From positions 1-21,257 of the forward strand of contig JAUVLX010000014.1 of NCBI GenBank assembly GCA_030600525.1: a stretch of DNA of 21,257 nucleotides, in the 5' to 3' direction. This document shows, in pieces, positions 8,229 to 16,279 of this stretch. This DNA is from Desulfobulbus sp. (GTDB taxonomy: Bacteria > Desulfobacterota > Desulfobulbia > Desulfobulbales > Desulfobulbaceae). Position 1 is the first letter of the stretch. Each line of letters begins with the position of its first letter. The position numbers were made by a program, and so were the translations under genes. The notes under the pieces were generated by a model. The model had not been told where the DNA came from. It saw only the letters and a list, made by a program, of their open reading frames with translations, and searched no databases.

Positions 8229-9674
8229 TTACACAGTTAAAGTTGAGTCAATGTCTCCGGATAGTGCATCCTTGTGTTTATCCAGCAGTGGCTGCACTTC
8301 TTCCTGCAGGTATTCTTCTGTCTGCTCAGCGGCTCGTCCTGTAAACTCCTGGTAGTTGCCAAGCAGGCTATCCAGCTCTTCCTGGCCAAAAGGAACGCGG
8401 TCATCCTTGCCGAGCCTTTGCAATAGATCATTGGCAACGCCATGATTTTTAACAGCAGCACCGGCTTCAACAGAATATTCACGGATGATTTCATGCATTT
8501 CCTGGCGACTTTCGCCACGTTCAACACAAGCCATAAGAATTTTTTCAGTAGCCATGAAGGGAAGTTCTTCGCGAAGGTACTTTTCAATTTGTTTTGGATA
8601 TACAACCATATCGTTAGTAATGTTTATATATAACTTTAAAATGGCGTCGGACAGTAAAAATGCCTGGGCGATATCCATCCTGCGGATGGCAGAATCATCC
8701 AGGGTTCTTTCGAACCACTGGTTGGCAGCGGTTGCCCCAAAATTGGAAGGCAGCCCCATAAGTTTACGAGCAAGACCGGTCATTCTTTCAGAGCGCATGG
8801 GGTTTCTTTTGTAGGCCATGGCTGAGCTGCCAACCTGTTTGCTGGCAAACGGTTCTTCCTGTACTTTGAGGTTAGAGAGCAACCGTAGGTCGACTGCAAA
8901 TTTATGGGCAGAACTGCCGATTCCAGCGAGTGTTTCACTAGTTTTCATATCCAGTTTTCTGGGATATGTTTGGCCAGTGACTGAAAAAACATTATCAAAA
9001 TTAAGCTTTTTGGCAACCCGTCGATCCAGCTCCCGAACCTTTTCATGGTCTCCATTAAAGAGCTCGATAAAGGTTGCTTGAGTGCCGACCGTACCCTTGG
9101 CACCGCGAGCCTTGATTTGTTCTTCAAGGTTTTCTATGTACTCCAGATCCATAATAAGATCCTGGATATAGAGAGTGTTTCGTTTACCGACAGTGGTTGG
9201 CTGGGCTGGTTGATAATGGGTGTAGCCTAAGGTGGCTGTTGCTTTCTGTTTTAGGCTGAAAGCAGCAAGATTTTGGATAACACGCAAAAGGGATTTCTTT
9301 ATCAACCCAAGAGCGAGTTTTTGTACCATAAGATCGGTGTTGCAGACTACAAACTGTGAGGTGGCACCAAGGTGAATTATGGGCTCAGCCAAAGGGCATT
9401 GCTGACCGTAGGCAAAGACATGAGCCATGACGTCGTGACGGATTTCTTTTTCTTTTTCAACAGCAACATTAAAGTTTATGTTATCAACATTCGCCTTGAG
9501 TTCGTTGATCATTCCTTCAGTAACCGCCGGCAATCCGAGTTCATGTTGAGCTTCGGCAAGCGCAATCCAGCATTTTCTCCAGTGGGTAAATTTAAAGCGT
9601 TCGCTAAAGAGTTCCTGCATGGCTTTGCTGGTGTAGCGAGAAACAAGTGGCTCTTGATAAATGTCTCTATTCAT
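8229..9674 (-). CDS. purB: Adenylosuccinate lyase, animal-type clade
   Basis: PurB cleaves SAICAR and adenylosuccinate, releasing fumarate, in purine synthesis. The 481-residue protein has the lyase signature GSSAMAYKRNP at 282-292 (catalytic Ser283) and the catalytic His153 in GYTHYQPAQ. It also has the substrate-binding LGATSQ segment near 102-107. Length and whole stretches such as RNPMRSER, QWFERTLDDSA and LPFMATE match what I remember of human ADSL (484 aa) far better than the ~430-residue Bacillus type or the ~456-residue E. coli type. The usual Pro of SSAMPYKRNP is Ala287 here. ATG 9674 has an AGGA site upstream. It heads the purB, DUF4911-like, miaB, PHP gene group. Confidence 0.95.
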   Translation of the reverse strand: MNRDIYQEPLVSRYTSKAMQELFSERFKFTHWRKCWIALAEAQHELGLPAVTEGMINELKANVDNINFNVAVEKEKEIRHDVMAHVFAYGQQCPLAEPIIHLGATSQFVVCNTDLMVQKLALGLIKKSLLRVIQNLAAFSLKQKATATLGYTHYQPAQPTTVGKRNTLYIQDLIMDLEYIENLEEQIKARGAKGTVGTQATFIELFNGDHEKVRELDRRVAKKLNFDNVFSVTGQTYPRKLDMKTSETLAGIGSSAHKFAVDLRLLSNLKVQEEPFASKQVGSSAMAYKRNPMRSERMTGLARKLMGLPSNFGATAANQWFERTLDDSAIRRMDIAQAFLLSDAILKLYINITNDMVVYPKQIEKYLREELPFMATEKILMACVERGESRQEMHEIIREYSVEAGAAVKNHGVANDLLQRLGKDDRVPFGQEELDSLLGNYQEFTGRAAEQTEEYLQEEVQPLLDKHKDALSGDIDSTLTV

Positions 9675-9793
9675 GGCGATCCTGTGGTTTATTAATATTT
9701 TAAAGGCGTTTAGTAGAGCCTTGTTTTTCTGAAGTTAAATTGAACTGTAAATATATAATATAGGCTGGATTGTTTTCACGATATACAATGTCG

Positions 9794-9809
9794 CATAATA
9801 TATATTATG
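9794..9809. repeat. 16-bp perfect AT palindrome between recJ and purB
   Basis: CATAATATATATTATG is perfectly self-complementary and sits directly against the recJ stop codon, about 120 bases upstream of purB. It could be an operator or a weak hairpin at the end of the recJ transcript. No T-run follows, so it is not a standard terminator. The rest of the 135-bp gap is AT-rich and presumably holds the purB promoter, which I cannot place convincingly. Confidence 0.4.
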
Positions 9810-11582
9810 TTAAATTTCCGTGTGGTTTGCTCTGCAAAGGTCGACTAGCTGAATTTCTTTGCGTTGCACCCCTCTGTAGGAAGAACGTTTCAGTTTAAAG
9901 GTTATATCTACAGGGCCTTCTTTTGCAGTGGGAATTTTTTCTGCCAGATAAAACCCAATACCATTAATTGAATTGTTGGCTGCAGTTGCTAACGAGAACT
10001 TTAAATGTCCGCTTACATCTTTCACGTTTTTAAGGCGGACCTGTTTGAGGGTAAATAGGGGCTCTGGATTTGCCTCACCAAAAGGTTGGAAAAGCTGTAA
10101 CTTGGCAAGCAATGTATCAGATAAAAGGTCATCAGTATTGAGCTGGTAGTCCACTTGAACCTGACGTGCACTTATAAGTGTATCTTTTTCAGTGCAGCAG
10201 TGGTCAAAGGCTGCTCGGAAAGCTGGAAATGCATCTTGCTGCAGGGTTACGCCAATCGCCATCGGATGGCCTCCAAATTGCTCAAGATGTTGGCGGCATA
10301 ATCCCAATTTTTGGTAGATATTTATACCGTCGATGGATCTTCCAGACCCTTTGAGGATGCTGCTTTCACTATTGTCCGGGTGTTCCATGGTGACCACAAT
10401 GGCTGGACAATCAAATTTATCGACAATACGGGAAGCTATAATGCCAAGAATCCCTGGATGGCAGGATTTATGAAAGATGGTGAGTGCGAACGCCCCGTCT
10501 TCTTTCAGTGTTTCACATTCTGAAAAAATTTCTTCTAAAACGCCACGTTCAAGCTCTTTTCGGGTAGAATTAAGTTTTTCAAGTTTGTTGGCAGATTTTT
10601 TTGCCACCTCCATTTCATCTGTAAGCAGCAGCTTGATCGCATACTCTGTTTCCCCCATTCTACCTGCAGCATTAATACGGGGTGCCAATTTAAAGGAGAC
10701 ATCTTCGGCTTGGATGATATCAGCTTGGTACATTCCGCACTGTTCAGCGAGAGTGAAAATTCCAAGTCGTCTTTTTCGGTTGAGTACTTCCAGGCCAGCT
10801 CGTACCAAAATCCTGTTTGTACCTTTAAGCGGCATAACATCTGCTATCGTTCCTAAAGCGACCAGGTCAAGGTACTGTTTGAGGTTAGGTATGGCAGCAG
10901 GCTTTTTCCAAAAACCCTTTTCAGTCAGTGCCCTGCGTATAGCTGCAACGAAAAAGAAGGCTACTCCTACTCCGGAAAGTTCTTTGAAAGGAAAACAGCA
11001 CTGTTTTTGTTTAGGATTGATAACAGCCGCCGCATCAGGGAGAATGTCTGCTGGTTCGTGGTGGTCTGTAATGATGACTTCCAAACCTTTGTCTCTGGCG
11101 TATTCTACGGTGTCATGCGCAGTAATGCCGCAATCAACAGTGACCAAAAGCGCTGGGCCTTCACCGATTTGTGCTTGTATGTTGTCGACGGAATTAGTTG
11201 TAAACCCGTAATGATCAGTGAGCCGATTGGGAATATAATAGGTCGTCTCCAGGCCAATTGACTGAAAAAATTTCACCAGTAATGCGGTAGCTGTCACACC
11301 ATCGACATCGTAGTCGCCATGGATGATGATTTGTTTTGATTTTTCGCATGCATTTTCAATACATGCAACCGCGTCGGCCATGCCAAACATTTGATCGGGT
11401 TTCGGCAGGTTGGAAAAGTCTGGGTAAAGAAAATTCTTTATCTTTTCATCTGCTCTGAAACCACGGTTATAAAGAATAGTTGCAAGAGGGATCGGCAGAT
11501 TGAATTTACCTGCAAGGTGACGGTACTCTTCATCATTATTATGTGTACCTGGACTCTTATGCAATGATGTGTTGTCTGGCAA
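9810..11582 (-). CDS. recJ: Single-stranded-DNA-specific 5'-3' exonuclease RecJ
   Basis: RecJ degrades single-stranded DNA 5' to 3' in recombination repair and mismatch repair. The 590-residue protein carries the DHH-family metal motifs: HGDYDVDG at 88-95, VDCGI at 149-153 and TDHHEP at 172-177. It also has LGTIADVMPL near 243-252 and PRINAAGRMGE near 301-311. The DHHA1 domain shows HPGILGIIASRI at 375-386, GSGRS at 412-416 and GGHP at 437-440, followed by the OB-fold tail. The start is TTG at 11582, five bases after the miaA stop, with an AGGGG site reading into that stop. The next Met (65) would delete conserved sequence, so TTG is preferred. It is the last gene of the lysC-to-recJ run. Confidence 0.95.
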   Translation of the reverse strand: MPDNTSLHKSPGTHNNDEEYRHLAGKFNLPIPLATILYNRGFRADEKIKNFLYPDFSNLPKPDQMFGMADAVACIENACEKSKQIIIHGDYDVDGVTATALLVKFFQSIGLETTYYIPNRLTDHYGFTTNSVDNIQAQIGEGPALLVTVDCGITAHDTVEYARDKGLEVIITDHHEPADILPDAAAVINPKQKQCCFPFKELSGVGVAFFFVAAIRRALTEKGFWKKPAAIPNLKQYLDLVALGTIADVMPLKGTNRILVRAGLEVLNRKRRLGIFTLAEQCGMYQADIIQAEDVSFKLAPRINAAGRMGETEYAIKLLLTDEMEVAKKSANKLEKLNSTRKELERGVLEEIFSECETLKEDGAFALTIFHKSCHPGILGIIASRIVDKFDCPAIVVTMEHPDNSESSILKGSGRSIDGINIYQKLGLCRQHLEQFGGHPMAIGVTLQQDAFPAFRAAFDHCCTEKDTLISARQVQVDYQLNTDDLLSDTLLAKLQLFQPFGEANPEPLFTLKQVRLKNVKDVSGHLKFSLATAANNSINGIGFYLAEKIPTAKEGPVDITFKLKRSSYRGVQRKEIQLVDLCRANHTEI

Positions 11583-11587
11583 AATGT

Positions 11588-12544
11588 TTACCCCTGCGCT
11601 TTTTGAATCATGCGCTTAATATCAATTATAACAGGAGCGTCATCACCTTGGTCGTACCACTTTAGTTGCCTCTGTTTCTTGAACCACGTCATTTGCCGTT
11701 TAGCATATCTTCTGGTATCACGAACAAGCTCTTCAATGATCATGTCAAGGGGCTTTGTACCGCTGAGATATTGCACTGCGTGTCGGTATCCTATTGCCTG
11801 CATAGATGCAAGCTGTCCGTTAAACCCCATTTCTTGAAGGCCTTTTACTTCTTCTACAAGGCCCAAATCCACCATCATCCCTGCCCTTTTTTCTATTCGT
11901 TGGTTCAGTACGGAACGTTCGCAGGTTAATCCCATGACAAGCAGGTGCTTGAAGGATATTGACGGTTGCTGCTGCTGTTGGGATTCAAGGTGTTTGGACC
12001 AGGGAATACCGGTACTGTGGAATATCTCCAGCCCTCTGAGGAGACGCTGGGTGTCGTTTATATGTATCCGCTCAGCAGTAACCGAATCTACCTGTAACAA
12101 TTCAGCATATGTTGCCTCCCTGCCCTTCTCCTCATATCGTTTGTGAACTTCTAGTCGCACTGATTCCTCTACAGCTACTTCTGTAAATAAACCATTAAGG
12201 AGTGCGGAGAGATAGAGACCGGTTCCGCCGGTAATCAATGGCACCTTGCCTCGTGTTGTAATATCGTTGATAGCGTCCAGTGCGTCGCTGACAAATCGCG
12301 CTGCATTATATTGCTCGTCAGGGTCGCAGATATCAAGGAGATAATGTGGCACCATTGCCCGTTCTTCAGGTGATGCCTTAGCTGTACCGATATCCATGTG
12401 CCGATAGACCTGCATCGAATCCATGGAGATGATTTCACATTGAAACTGCTCTGCTATCGTGAGAGAAAGTGCTGTCTTGCCGATGGCTGTCGGACCGACA
12501 AGAACAAGTACTGGCACTGAAATGATTTGTTGTTTTTGTTTCAT
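11588..12544 (-). CDS. miaA: tRNA dimethylallyltransferase
   Basis: MiaA transfers dimethylallyl from DMAPP to N6 of A37 in tRNAs that read codons starting with U, the first step of ms2i6A synthesis completed by MiaB. The 318-residue protein has the P-loop GPTAIGKT at 17-24, DSMQVYR at 42-48, the HYLLDICDP segment near 67-75, GGTGLYL at 106-112, and the C-terminal TRRYAKRQMTWF motif typical of the family. Its ATG overlaps the stop of the upstream ComEA-like gene as ATGA (12541-12544), which indicates translational coupling. recJ starts five bases downstream. Confidence 0.95.
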   Translation of the reverse strand: MKQKQQIISVPVLVLVGPTAIGKTALSLTIAEQFQCEIISMDSMQVYRHMDIGTAKASPEERAMVPHYLLDICDPDEQYNAARFVSDALDAINDITTRGKVPLITGGTGLYLSALLNGLFTEVAVEESVRLEVHKRYEEKGREATYAELLQVDSVTAERIHINDTQRLLRGLEIFHSTGIPWSKHLESQQQQQPSISFKHLLVMGLTCERSVLNQRIEKRAGMMVDLGLVEEVKGLQEMGFNGQLASMQAIGYRHAVQYLSGTKPLDMIIEELVRDTRRYAKRQMTWFKKQRQLKWYDQGDDAPVIIDIKRMIQKAQG

Positions 12545-13065
12545 TGGTTGAAATCAAGCAGAGGCTGCAGTCTCTGTACGGTTTTTTCACCAATACCTGG
12601 AACTGCCTGTAACTCATTGATGGACGTAAGCTTGCCAAACTGCGTCCGATGGATATTAATCTGGCGGGCCAGACTTGGTCCTATTCCTGGTAAGAGTTCT
12701 AATTCTTCCGTTGTTGCAATGTTCAAGGGGAATCCTAGGTTGAAAAATTGACTCAATACGGCAGGAGAGACCAGTTGACTCGCAGTAGCAGTTGTAATGC
12801 CTATGTGGTGGGTGCCAACACGTTTCAAAAATCCAGCTTCGGTGGACGTTTTATCTGTGTTTATGGTTGCAACGCGTTGTACGTAAAGGTGTTGACCATC
12901 ATGAATGTATTGATTTACCTGTGTTGGCATCACTCGCTGCTGGTTAAGCCATGGAAAGAGGAAAAGCAGTAGGCCTCCTAAAATAAGAAGGACCAGCACA
13001 CGCTTGTCTCTGGAGTGAATATCGGGTGCCTTGACACCACCAACACTACCGTTTTGCCTTGTCAT
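12541..13065 (-). CDS. Membrane-anchored ComEA-like helix-hairpin-helix protein
   Basis: This 174-residue protein has one N-terminal membrane helix (about 22-40) preceded by basic residues, a roughly 70-residue extracytoplasmic linker, and a C-terminal tandem helix-hairpin-helix domain (115-172) with LPGIG at 125-129 and VPGIG at 155-159. This is the architecture of ComEA, the DNA receptor of natural transformation. Many bacteria use the same fold without known competence, so function is uncertain. The ATG overlaps the end of cimA by 20 bp; an AAGG lies directly against it, too close for a normal ribosome site, so translation probably depends on reinitiation from cimA. It overlaps miaA by 4 bp downstream. 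Confidence 0.8.
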   Translation of the reverse strand: MTRQNGSVGGVKAPDIHSRDKRVLVLLILGGLLLFLFPWLNQQRVMPTQVNQYIHDGQHLYVQRVATINTDKTSTEAGFLKRVGTHHIGITTATASQLVSPAVLSQFFNLGFPLNIATTEELELLPGIGPSLARQINIHRTQFGKLTSINELQAVPGIGEKTVQRLQPLLDFNQ

Positions 13066-14641
13066 CCTTAAGCAGTTTGTAATTGATGCTGTCTACCAGT
13101 GCCTGCCAACTTGCTTCAATGATGTTTACTGAAACACCGACAGTCCCCCAACGGTTCGTGGCGTCTTTGCTGTCAACCAGGACGCGTACCTGAGCGCCGG
13201 TACCATATTCTCCTGTCAACACCCTCACTTTATAGTCGACTAGTTCCATGTCATTGAGACTGGGATAAAAGCGAGTTAATGCTTTTCGAAGGGCCTTGTC
13301 CAGAGCATTGACCGGTCCGTCGCCCAAGGCGGCAGTGTGTACCTCGTTTCCGCCTACATGTAATCGGATAGTGGCCTCGGTCACAGGCGGCCTGCCCATG
13401 CTGTACCGGTGATTCATCACCCTGAAGGCTTCCAGTTTAAAGAACTTGCGTTGCAGTCCCAGTGCGCGCCGCATTAAAAGTTCAAAACTTGCCTCAGCAG
13501 CCTCATATTGGTACCCTTGATTTTCACGTTCTTTAAGTTCGTTGATGATAGAGGACATCAATGGATCGTCTGGTTCCAGGGGGACACCATATTTCTTTGC
13601 CTTGGACATGATGTTTGCCCGGCCAGCCTGGTCGGAAATAAGAACCCTTCGTATATTACCGACTTTTTCAGGTTCGATATGCTCGTAGGTTAATGGATTC
13701 CTTTGGACCGCGCTGACATGAATTCCACCCTTGTGTGCAAAAGCAGACTCGCCGACATAGGGTTGGTACTGATCGTGGGGAAGATTTGCCAGTTCGTCCA
13801 CCAGACGTGACGTGGTACAGAGTTGATCTATATTTTTTTTGACATTGCAGTCCAATCCCATTTTGAAAACAAGCGCAGGAATGATGGACGTCAAATTGCT
13901 GTTACCGCATCGCTCGCCAAAACCGTTGATAGTTCCCTGGACCTGATCTAGACCGAGATTAATGCAGATTAATGCATTTGCAACCGCTGTTTCAGAATCG
14001 TTGTGAGAATGAATGCCGAGTTTTACCTGTGACCCTAGCTCTGCAAGATATTCTTTCACTTTGCTGATGATAGCAGGAATCTCGTGGGGCAAGGTTCCCC
14101 CGTTGGTATCACAAAGGACGATGGTTTCAGCACCGCCTTTAACAGCACTGCCTATGGTTGCAAGGCAGTACTGTGCATTGTTCTTGAATCCGTCGAAAAA
14201 ATGCTCGGCATCATAGATGAGGTGCTGGACCTGTGGCCGTAGAAAGGCTAAAGAATCTTCGATGATCTGGAGGTTATCTTCCAGCTTGATTCGTAAGGCT
14301 TCATTCACATGAATATCCCAGCTTTTTCCGAAAATAGTGATAGCCGGGGTCTTTGCATCAACCAGTGCCAACAGGTTTTGGTCCTGTTCAGGTTTGTTTT
14401 GAAAATGACGGGTAGAGCCAAAGGCGGTTAGTTTGGAATGGCTGAGCTCGACACCCTGCATTTTACGAAAAAAATCGATAGCAAGAGGATTCGAACCTGG
14501 CCAACCTCCTTCAATAAAGTCGACACCCAACCGGTCAAGCTGTTTTGATATCTTTACTTTATCATCCACCGAAAGATTAAAATTTTCGGCCTGGGTTCCA
14601 TCTCTTAAGGTCGTGTCATAAATTTCTATGTATCTACTCAT
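13046..14641 (-). CDS. cimA: (R)-citramalate synthase
   Basis: CimA condenses acetyl-CoA and pyruvate to (R)-citramalate, the first step of a threonine-independent route to 2-oxobutyrate and isoleucine. The 531-residue protein is a DRE-TIM metallolyase: DTTLRDGTQ at 9-17 (catalytic Arg13), LCDTNGG at 176-182, HSHND at 211-215 (metal ligands) and GFGERCGNSNL at 240-250. AFAHKGGIHVSAV follows, and then a C-terminal LeuA-type regulatory domain from about 400. Length and sequence fit the long CimA family (about 520-540 aa) rather than LeuA or NifV. I use ATG 14641, four bases after the lysC stop. An upstream in-frame start at 14716 would overlap lysC by 71 bp and adds no conserved sequence. Isoleucine feedback through the C-terminal domain is expected from the family. 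Confidence 0.93.
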   Translation of the reverse strand: MSRYIEIYDTTLRDGTQAENFNLSVDDKVKISKQLDRLGVDFIEGGWPGSNPLAIDFFRKMQGVELSHSKLTAFGSTRHFQNKPEQDQNLLALVDAKTPAITIFGKSWDIHVNEALRIKLEDNLQIIEDSLAFLRPQVQHLIYDAEHFFDGFKNNAQYCLATIGSAVKGGAETIVLCDTNGGTLPHEIPAIISKVKEYLAELGSQVKLGIHSHNDSETAVANALICINLGLDQVQGTINGFGERCGNSNLTSIIPALVFKMGLDCNVKKNIDQLCTTSRLVDELANLPHDQYQPYVGESAFAHKGGIHVSAVQRNPLTYEHIEPEKVGNIRRVLISDQAGRANIMSKAKKYGVPLEPDDPLMSSIINELKERENQGYQYEAAEASFELLMRRALGLQRKFFKLEAFRVMNHRYSMGRPPVTEATIRLHVGGNEVHTAALGDGPVNALDKALRKALTRFYPSLNDMELVDYKVRVLTGEYGTGAQVRVLVDSKDATNRWGTVGVSVNIIEASWQALVDSINYKLLKDDKAKR

Positions 14642-14645
14642 GTAC

Positions 14646-15887
14646 TTAGTTGGTTTCCTCAAGCGGCATGTTGTCTTTTTCAAGGGCAAACGCATCGTGT
14701 AAGGCGCGAACGGCAAGCTCTGTGTATTTTTCGTCGATAATACAGGAAACCTTGATTTCTGAAGTGGATACCATCATCATGTTTATTCCTTCTTTCGAGA
14801 GGATATGAAACATTGTTGAAGCAATACCAGAATGGTTTCTCATGCCGACGCCTACGATGGAAACCTTGGCGATATGCTGATCACCTGTAACGGAATCGGC
14901 ACCAATTTCTTGGGCAATTTCGCCTACGATCTCCATGGCCCGGTCATAATCACTGCGCATAACAGTGAAGGTCATGTCTGTAAGGTGACCGTCACGGGTA
15001 TTTTGGATGATCATGTCGACCAGGATTTCTGCATCAGATATTGGAAGAAAGACTTGTGACGCAGTTCCGGGGCGATCCGGTACCTTTTTAATGGTTATTC
15101 GAGCTTCATTTTTGTTATATGTAATGCCGGAAACAAGCAGAGATTCCATAATTTTATCCTCATCAACCACCCAGGTGCCAATAGTATCAGTAAAAGTAGA
15201 TCGAACATGAATCGGAACCTTGTATTTTTTTGCAAGGCCAACAGCTCTGATGTCAAGAACCTTGGCCCCAAGGCTGGCAAGTTCTAACATCTCGTCGTAG
15301 CATATTTTTTTGATTTTTCGTGCTTTGGTGCAGATGTTTGGGTCAGTAGTATAGACCCCATCAACATCAGTAAATATTTCACAGGCATCAGCTTCAAGGG
15401 ATGCAGCCAGGGCAACAGCTGTTGTATCTGATCCGCCACGGCCCAGTGTTGTGATGTCACCTTGGTCATCTACACCCTGAAATCCGGCAATAGTAACTAT
15501 TTTACCATTGTTAAGGTGTTCCTTTATTAGGTGAGAATCAATATTTTTTATACGTGCTTTGGTATGGATGGAGTCGGTGTGGATTGAGACCTGATCCCCA
15601 AGCAGTGCTATGGCGTCTACCCCCTTTTCTTTAATAGCCATGGCAAGCAGAGAAATCGTTACCTGTTCCCCTGTAGAAAGCAACATGTCCATCTCTCTGG
15701 TACTGGGGCGGTTCTGGACAGCTTGAGCAAGTCCTGTTAACCGGTCTGTTTCTCCGGACATTGCCGAGAGAACGACAACCATCTGGTTGCCTTTTTTATG
15801 CTCGGCAATAACTCTGTCAGCAATTGCCTGGATTTTTTCTACGGTCCCCACTGAGGTGCCGCCAAATTTTTGAACTATGAGTGCCAT
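14646..15887 (-). CDS. lysC: Aspartate kinase
   Basis: Aspartate kinase phosphorylates aspartate, the entry step to lysine, threonine, methionine and diaminopimelate. The 413-residue protein has KFGGTS at 7-12, GRGGSD at 149-154 and TDVDGVYTTDP at 173-183 in the kinase domain. Two ACT domains (about 265-325 and 340-400) follow, with VPDRPG at 269-274 and a STSEIKVS segment at 374-381. This is the monofunctional, feedback-controlled type. ATG 15887 is preceded by AGGT. It is the first gene of the lysC, cimA, ComEA-like, miaA, recJ run, with cimA starting four bases after its stop. A 5' leader with inverted repeats lies upstream. Confidence 0.95.
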   Translation of the reverse strand: MALIVQKFGGTSVGTVEKIQAIADRVIAEHKKGNQMVVVLSAMSGETDRLTGLAQAVQNRPSTREMDMLLSTGEQVTISLLAMAIKEKGVDAIALLGDQVSIHTDSIHTKARIKNIDSHLIKEHLNNGKIVTIAGFQGVDDQGDITTLGRGGSDTTAVALAASLEADACEIFTDVDGVYTTDPNICTKARKIKKICYDEMLELASLGAKVLDIRAVGLAKKYKVPIHVRSTFTDTIGTWVVDEDKIMESLLVSGITYNKNEARITIKKVPDRPGTASQVFLPISDAEILVDMIIQNTRDGHLTDMTFTVMRSDYDRAMEIVGEIAQEIGADSVTGDQHIAKVSIVGVGMRNHSGIASTMFHILSKEGINMMMVSTSEIKVSCIIDEKYTELAVRALHDAFALEKDNMPLEETN

Positions 15888-15996
15888 ATCTCTACCTGTG
15901 CAACAGACATATTCCTTTGTTAAAACTCTATGACGGCGTAAAAAGTTCTTGCTGTAATGCCGTGTTAATACGTGGTCATATTTCGGGATTTTGGGT

Positions 15997-16022
15997 GGAT
16001 TTTTTAAAAGTATAAAAAATCC
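15997..16022. repeat. 10-bp perfect inverted repeat in the lysC leader
   Basis: GGATTTTTTA (15997-16006) and TAAAAAATCC (16013-16022) are exact inverted repeats with a 6-base loop, about 110 bases upstream of lysC. The stem is mostly A-T. Its T-run lies inside the stem rather than after it, so it is not a standard terminator. Confidence 0.45.
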
Positions 16023-16041
16023 TTAAAAACGGTTTTTTCAA

Positions 16042-16060
16042 GATACCCTCAAGGGGTGTC
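16042..16060. repeat. Short GC-capped hairpin in the lysC-trmL gap
   Basis: GATACCC and GGGTGTC pair over seven bases (one wobble) around a TCAAG loop. It lies 20 bases from the inverted repeat at 15997-16022. Together they could be parts of a leader structure or of a decayed palindromic repeat. Confidence 0.3.
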
Positions 16061-16209
16061 GCCATAGCAAATGACTTACCATCTGGTGAGTGAAATCCTG
16101 GACAAAGCATATTGAACAAACAGGTATCCTTGTGAGCGAACTGTTTTTGCAACAAACTTCAAGTCCGTACCTTAAAAGCAACACATGAATGTAAGACGAT
16201 TTTTTAAAT

Positions 16210-16238
16210 TTGCAACCTCAATCATTATCATGTACAAA
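16210..16238 (+). promoter_or_regulatory. Possible sigma70 promoter for trmL
   Basis: TTGCAA (16210-16215) and TACAAA (16233-16238) are spaced by 17 bases, each matching the consensus at four of six positions. A start near 16245 would give a leader of about 35 bases before trmL. Confidence 0.3.
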
Positions 16239-16279
16239 CGTGTCCTTAACTGTTACCGCCAACCTTGCTGGAAAGGAAT

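Larger units (their letters stand above)
15888..16279. other. Divergent intergenic region between lysC and trmL
   Basis: This 392-bp gap has no convincing gene. It holds an inverted repeat at 15997-16022, a hairpin near 16042-16060, a possible trmL promoter at 16210-16238 and a doubtful 32-codon frame at 16185-16283. A TATACT hexamer on the minus strand (16014-16009) might serve lysC, but I find no well-spaced -35. I see no lysine-riboswitch core or T-box sequence. Confidence 0.6.

Noticed and set aside
10477..11211. 244-codon plus-strand frame opposite recJ
   Set aside because: It is long but has Ser/Ala-rich antisense composition, and it is wholly inside recJ, whose motifs are unambiguous.
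14642..14716. Upstream extension of cimA by 25 codons
   Set aside because: It overlaps lysC by 71 bp and carries no family sequence. ATG 14641 directly precedes the conserved DTTLRDGTQ.
16219..16240. Fur-box-like GATAATGATT on the minus strand
   Set aside because: Only one half of the Fur consensus is present and the second half does not match.
15888..16279. Lysine riboswitch or T-box upstream of lysC
   Set aside because: I could not find the conserved core sequences of either class on the minus strand.
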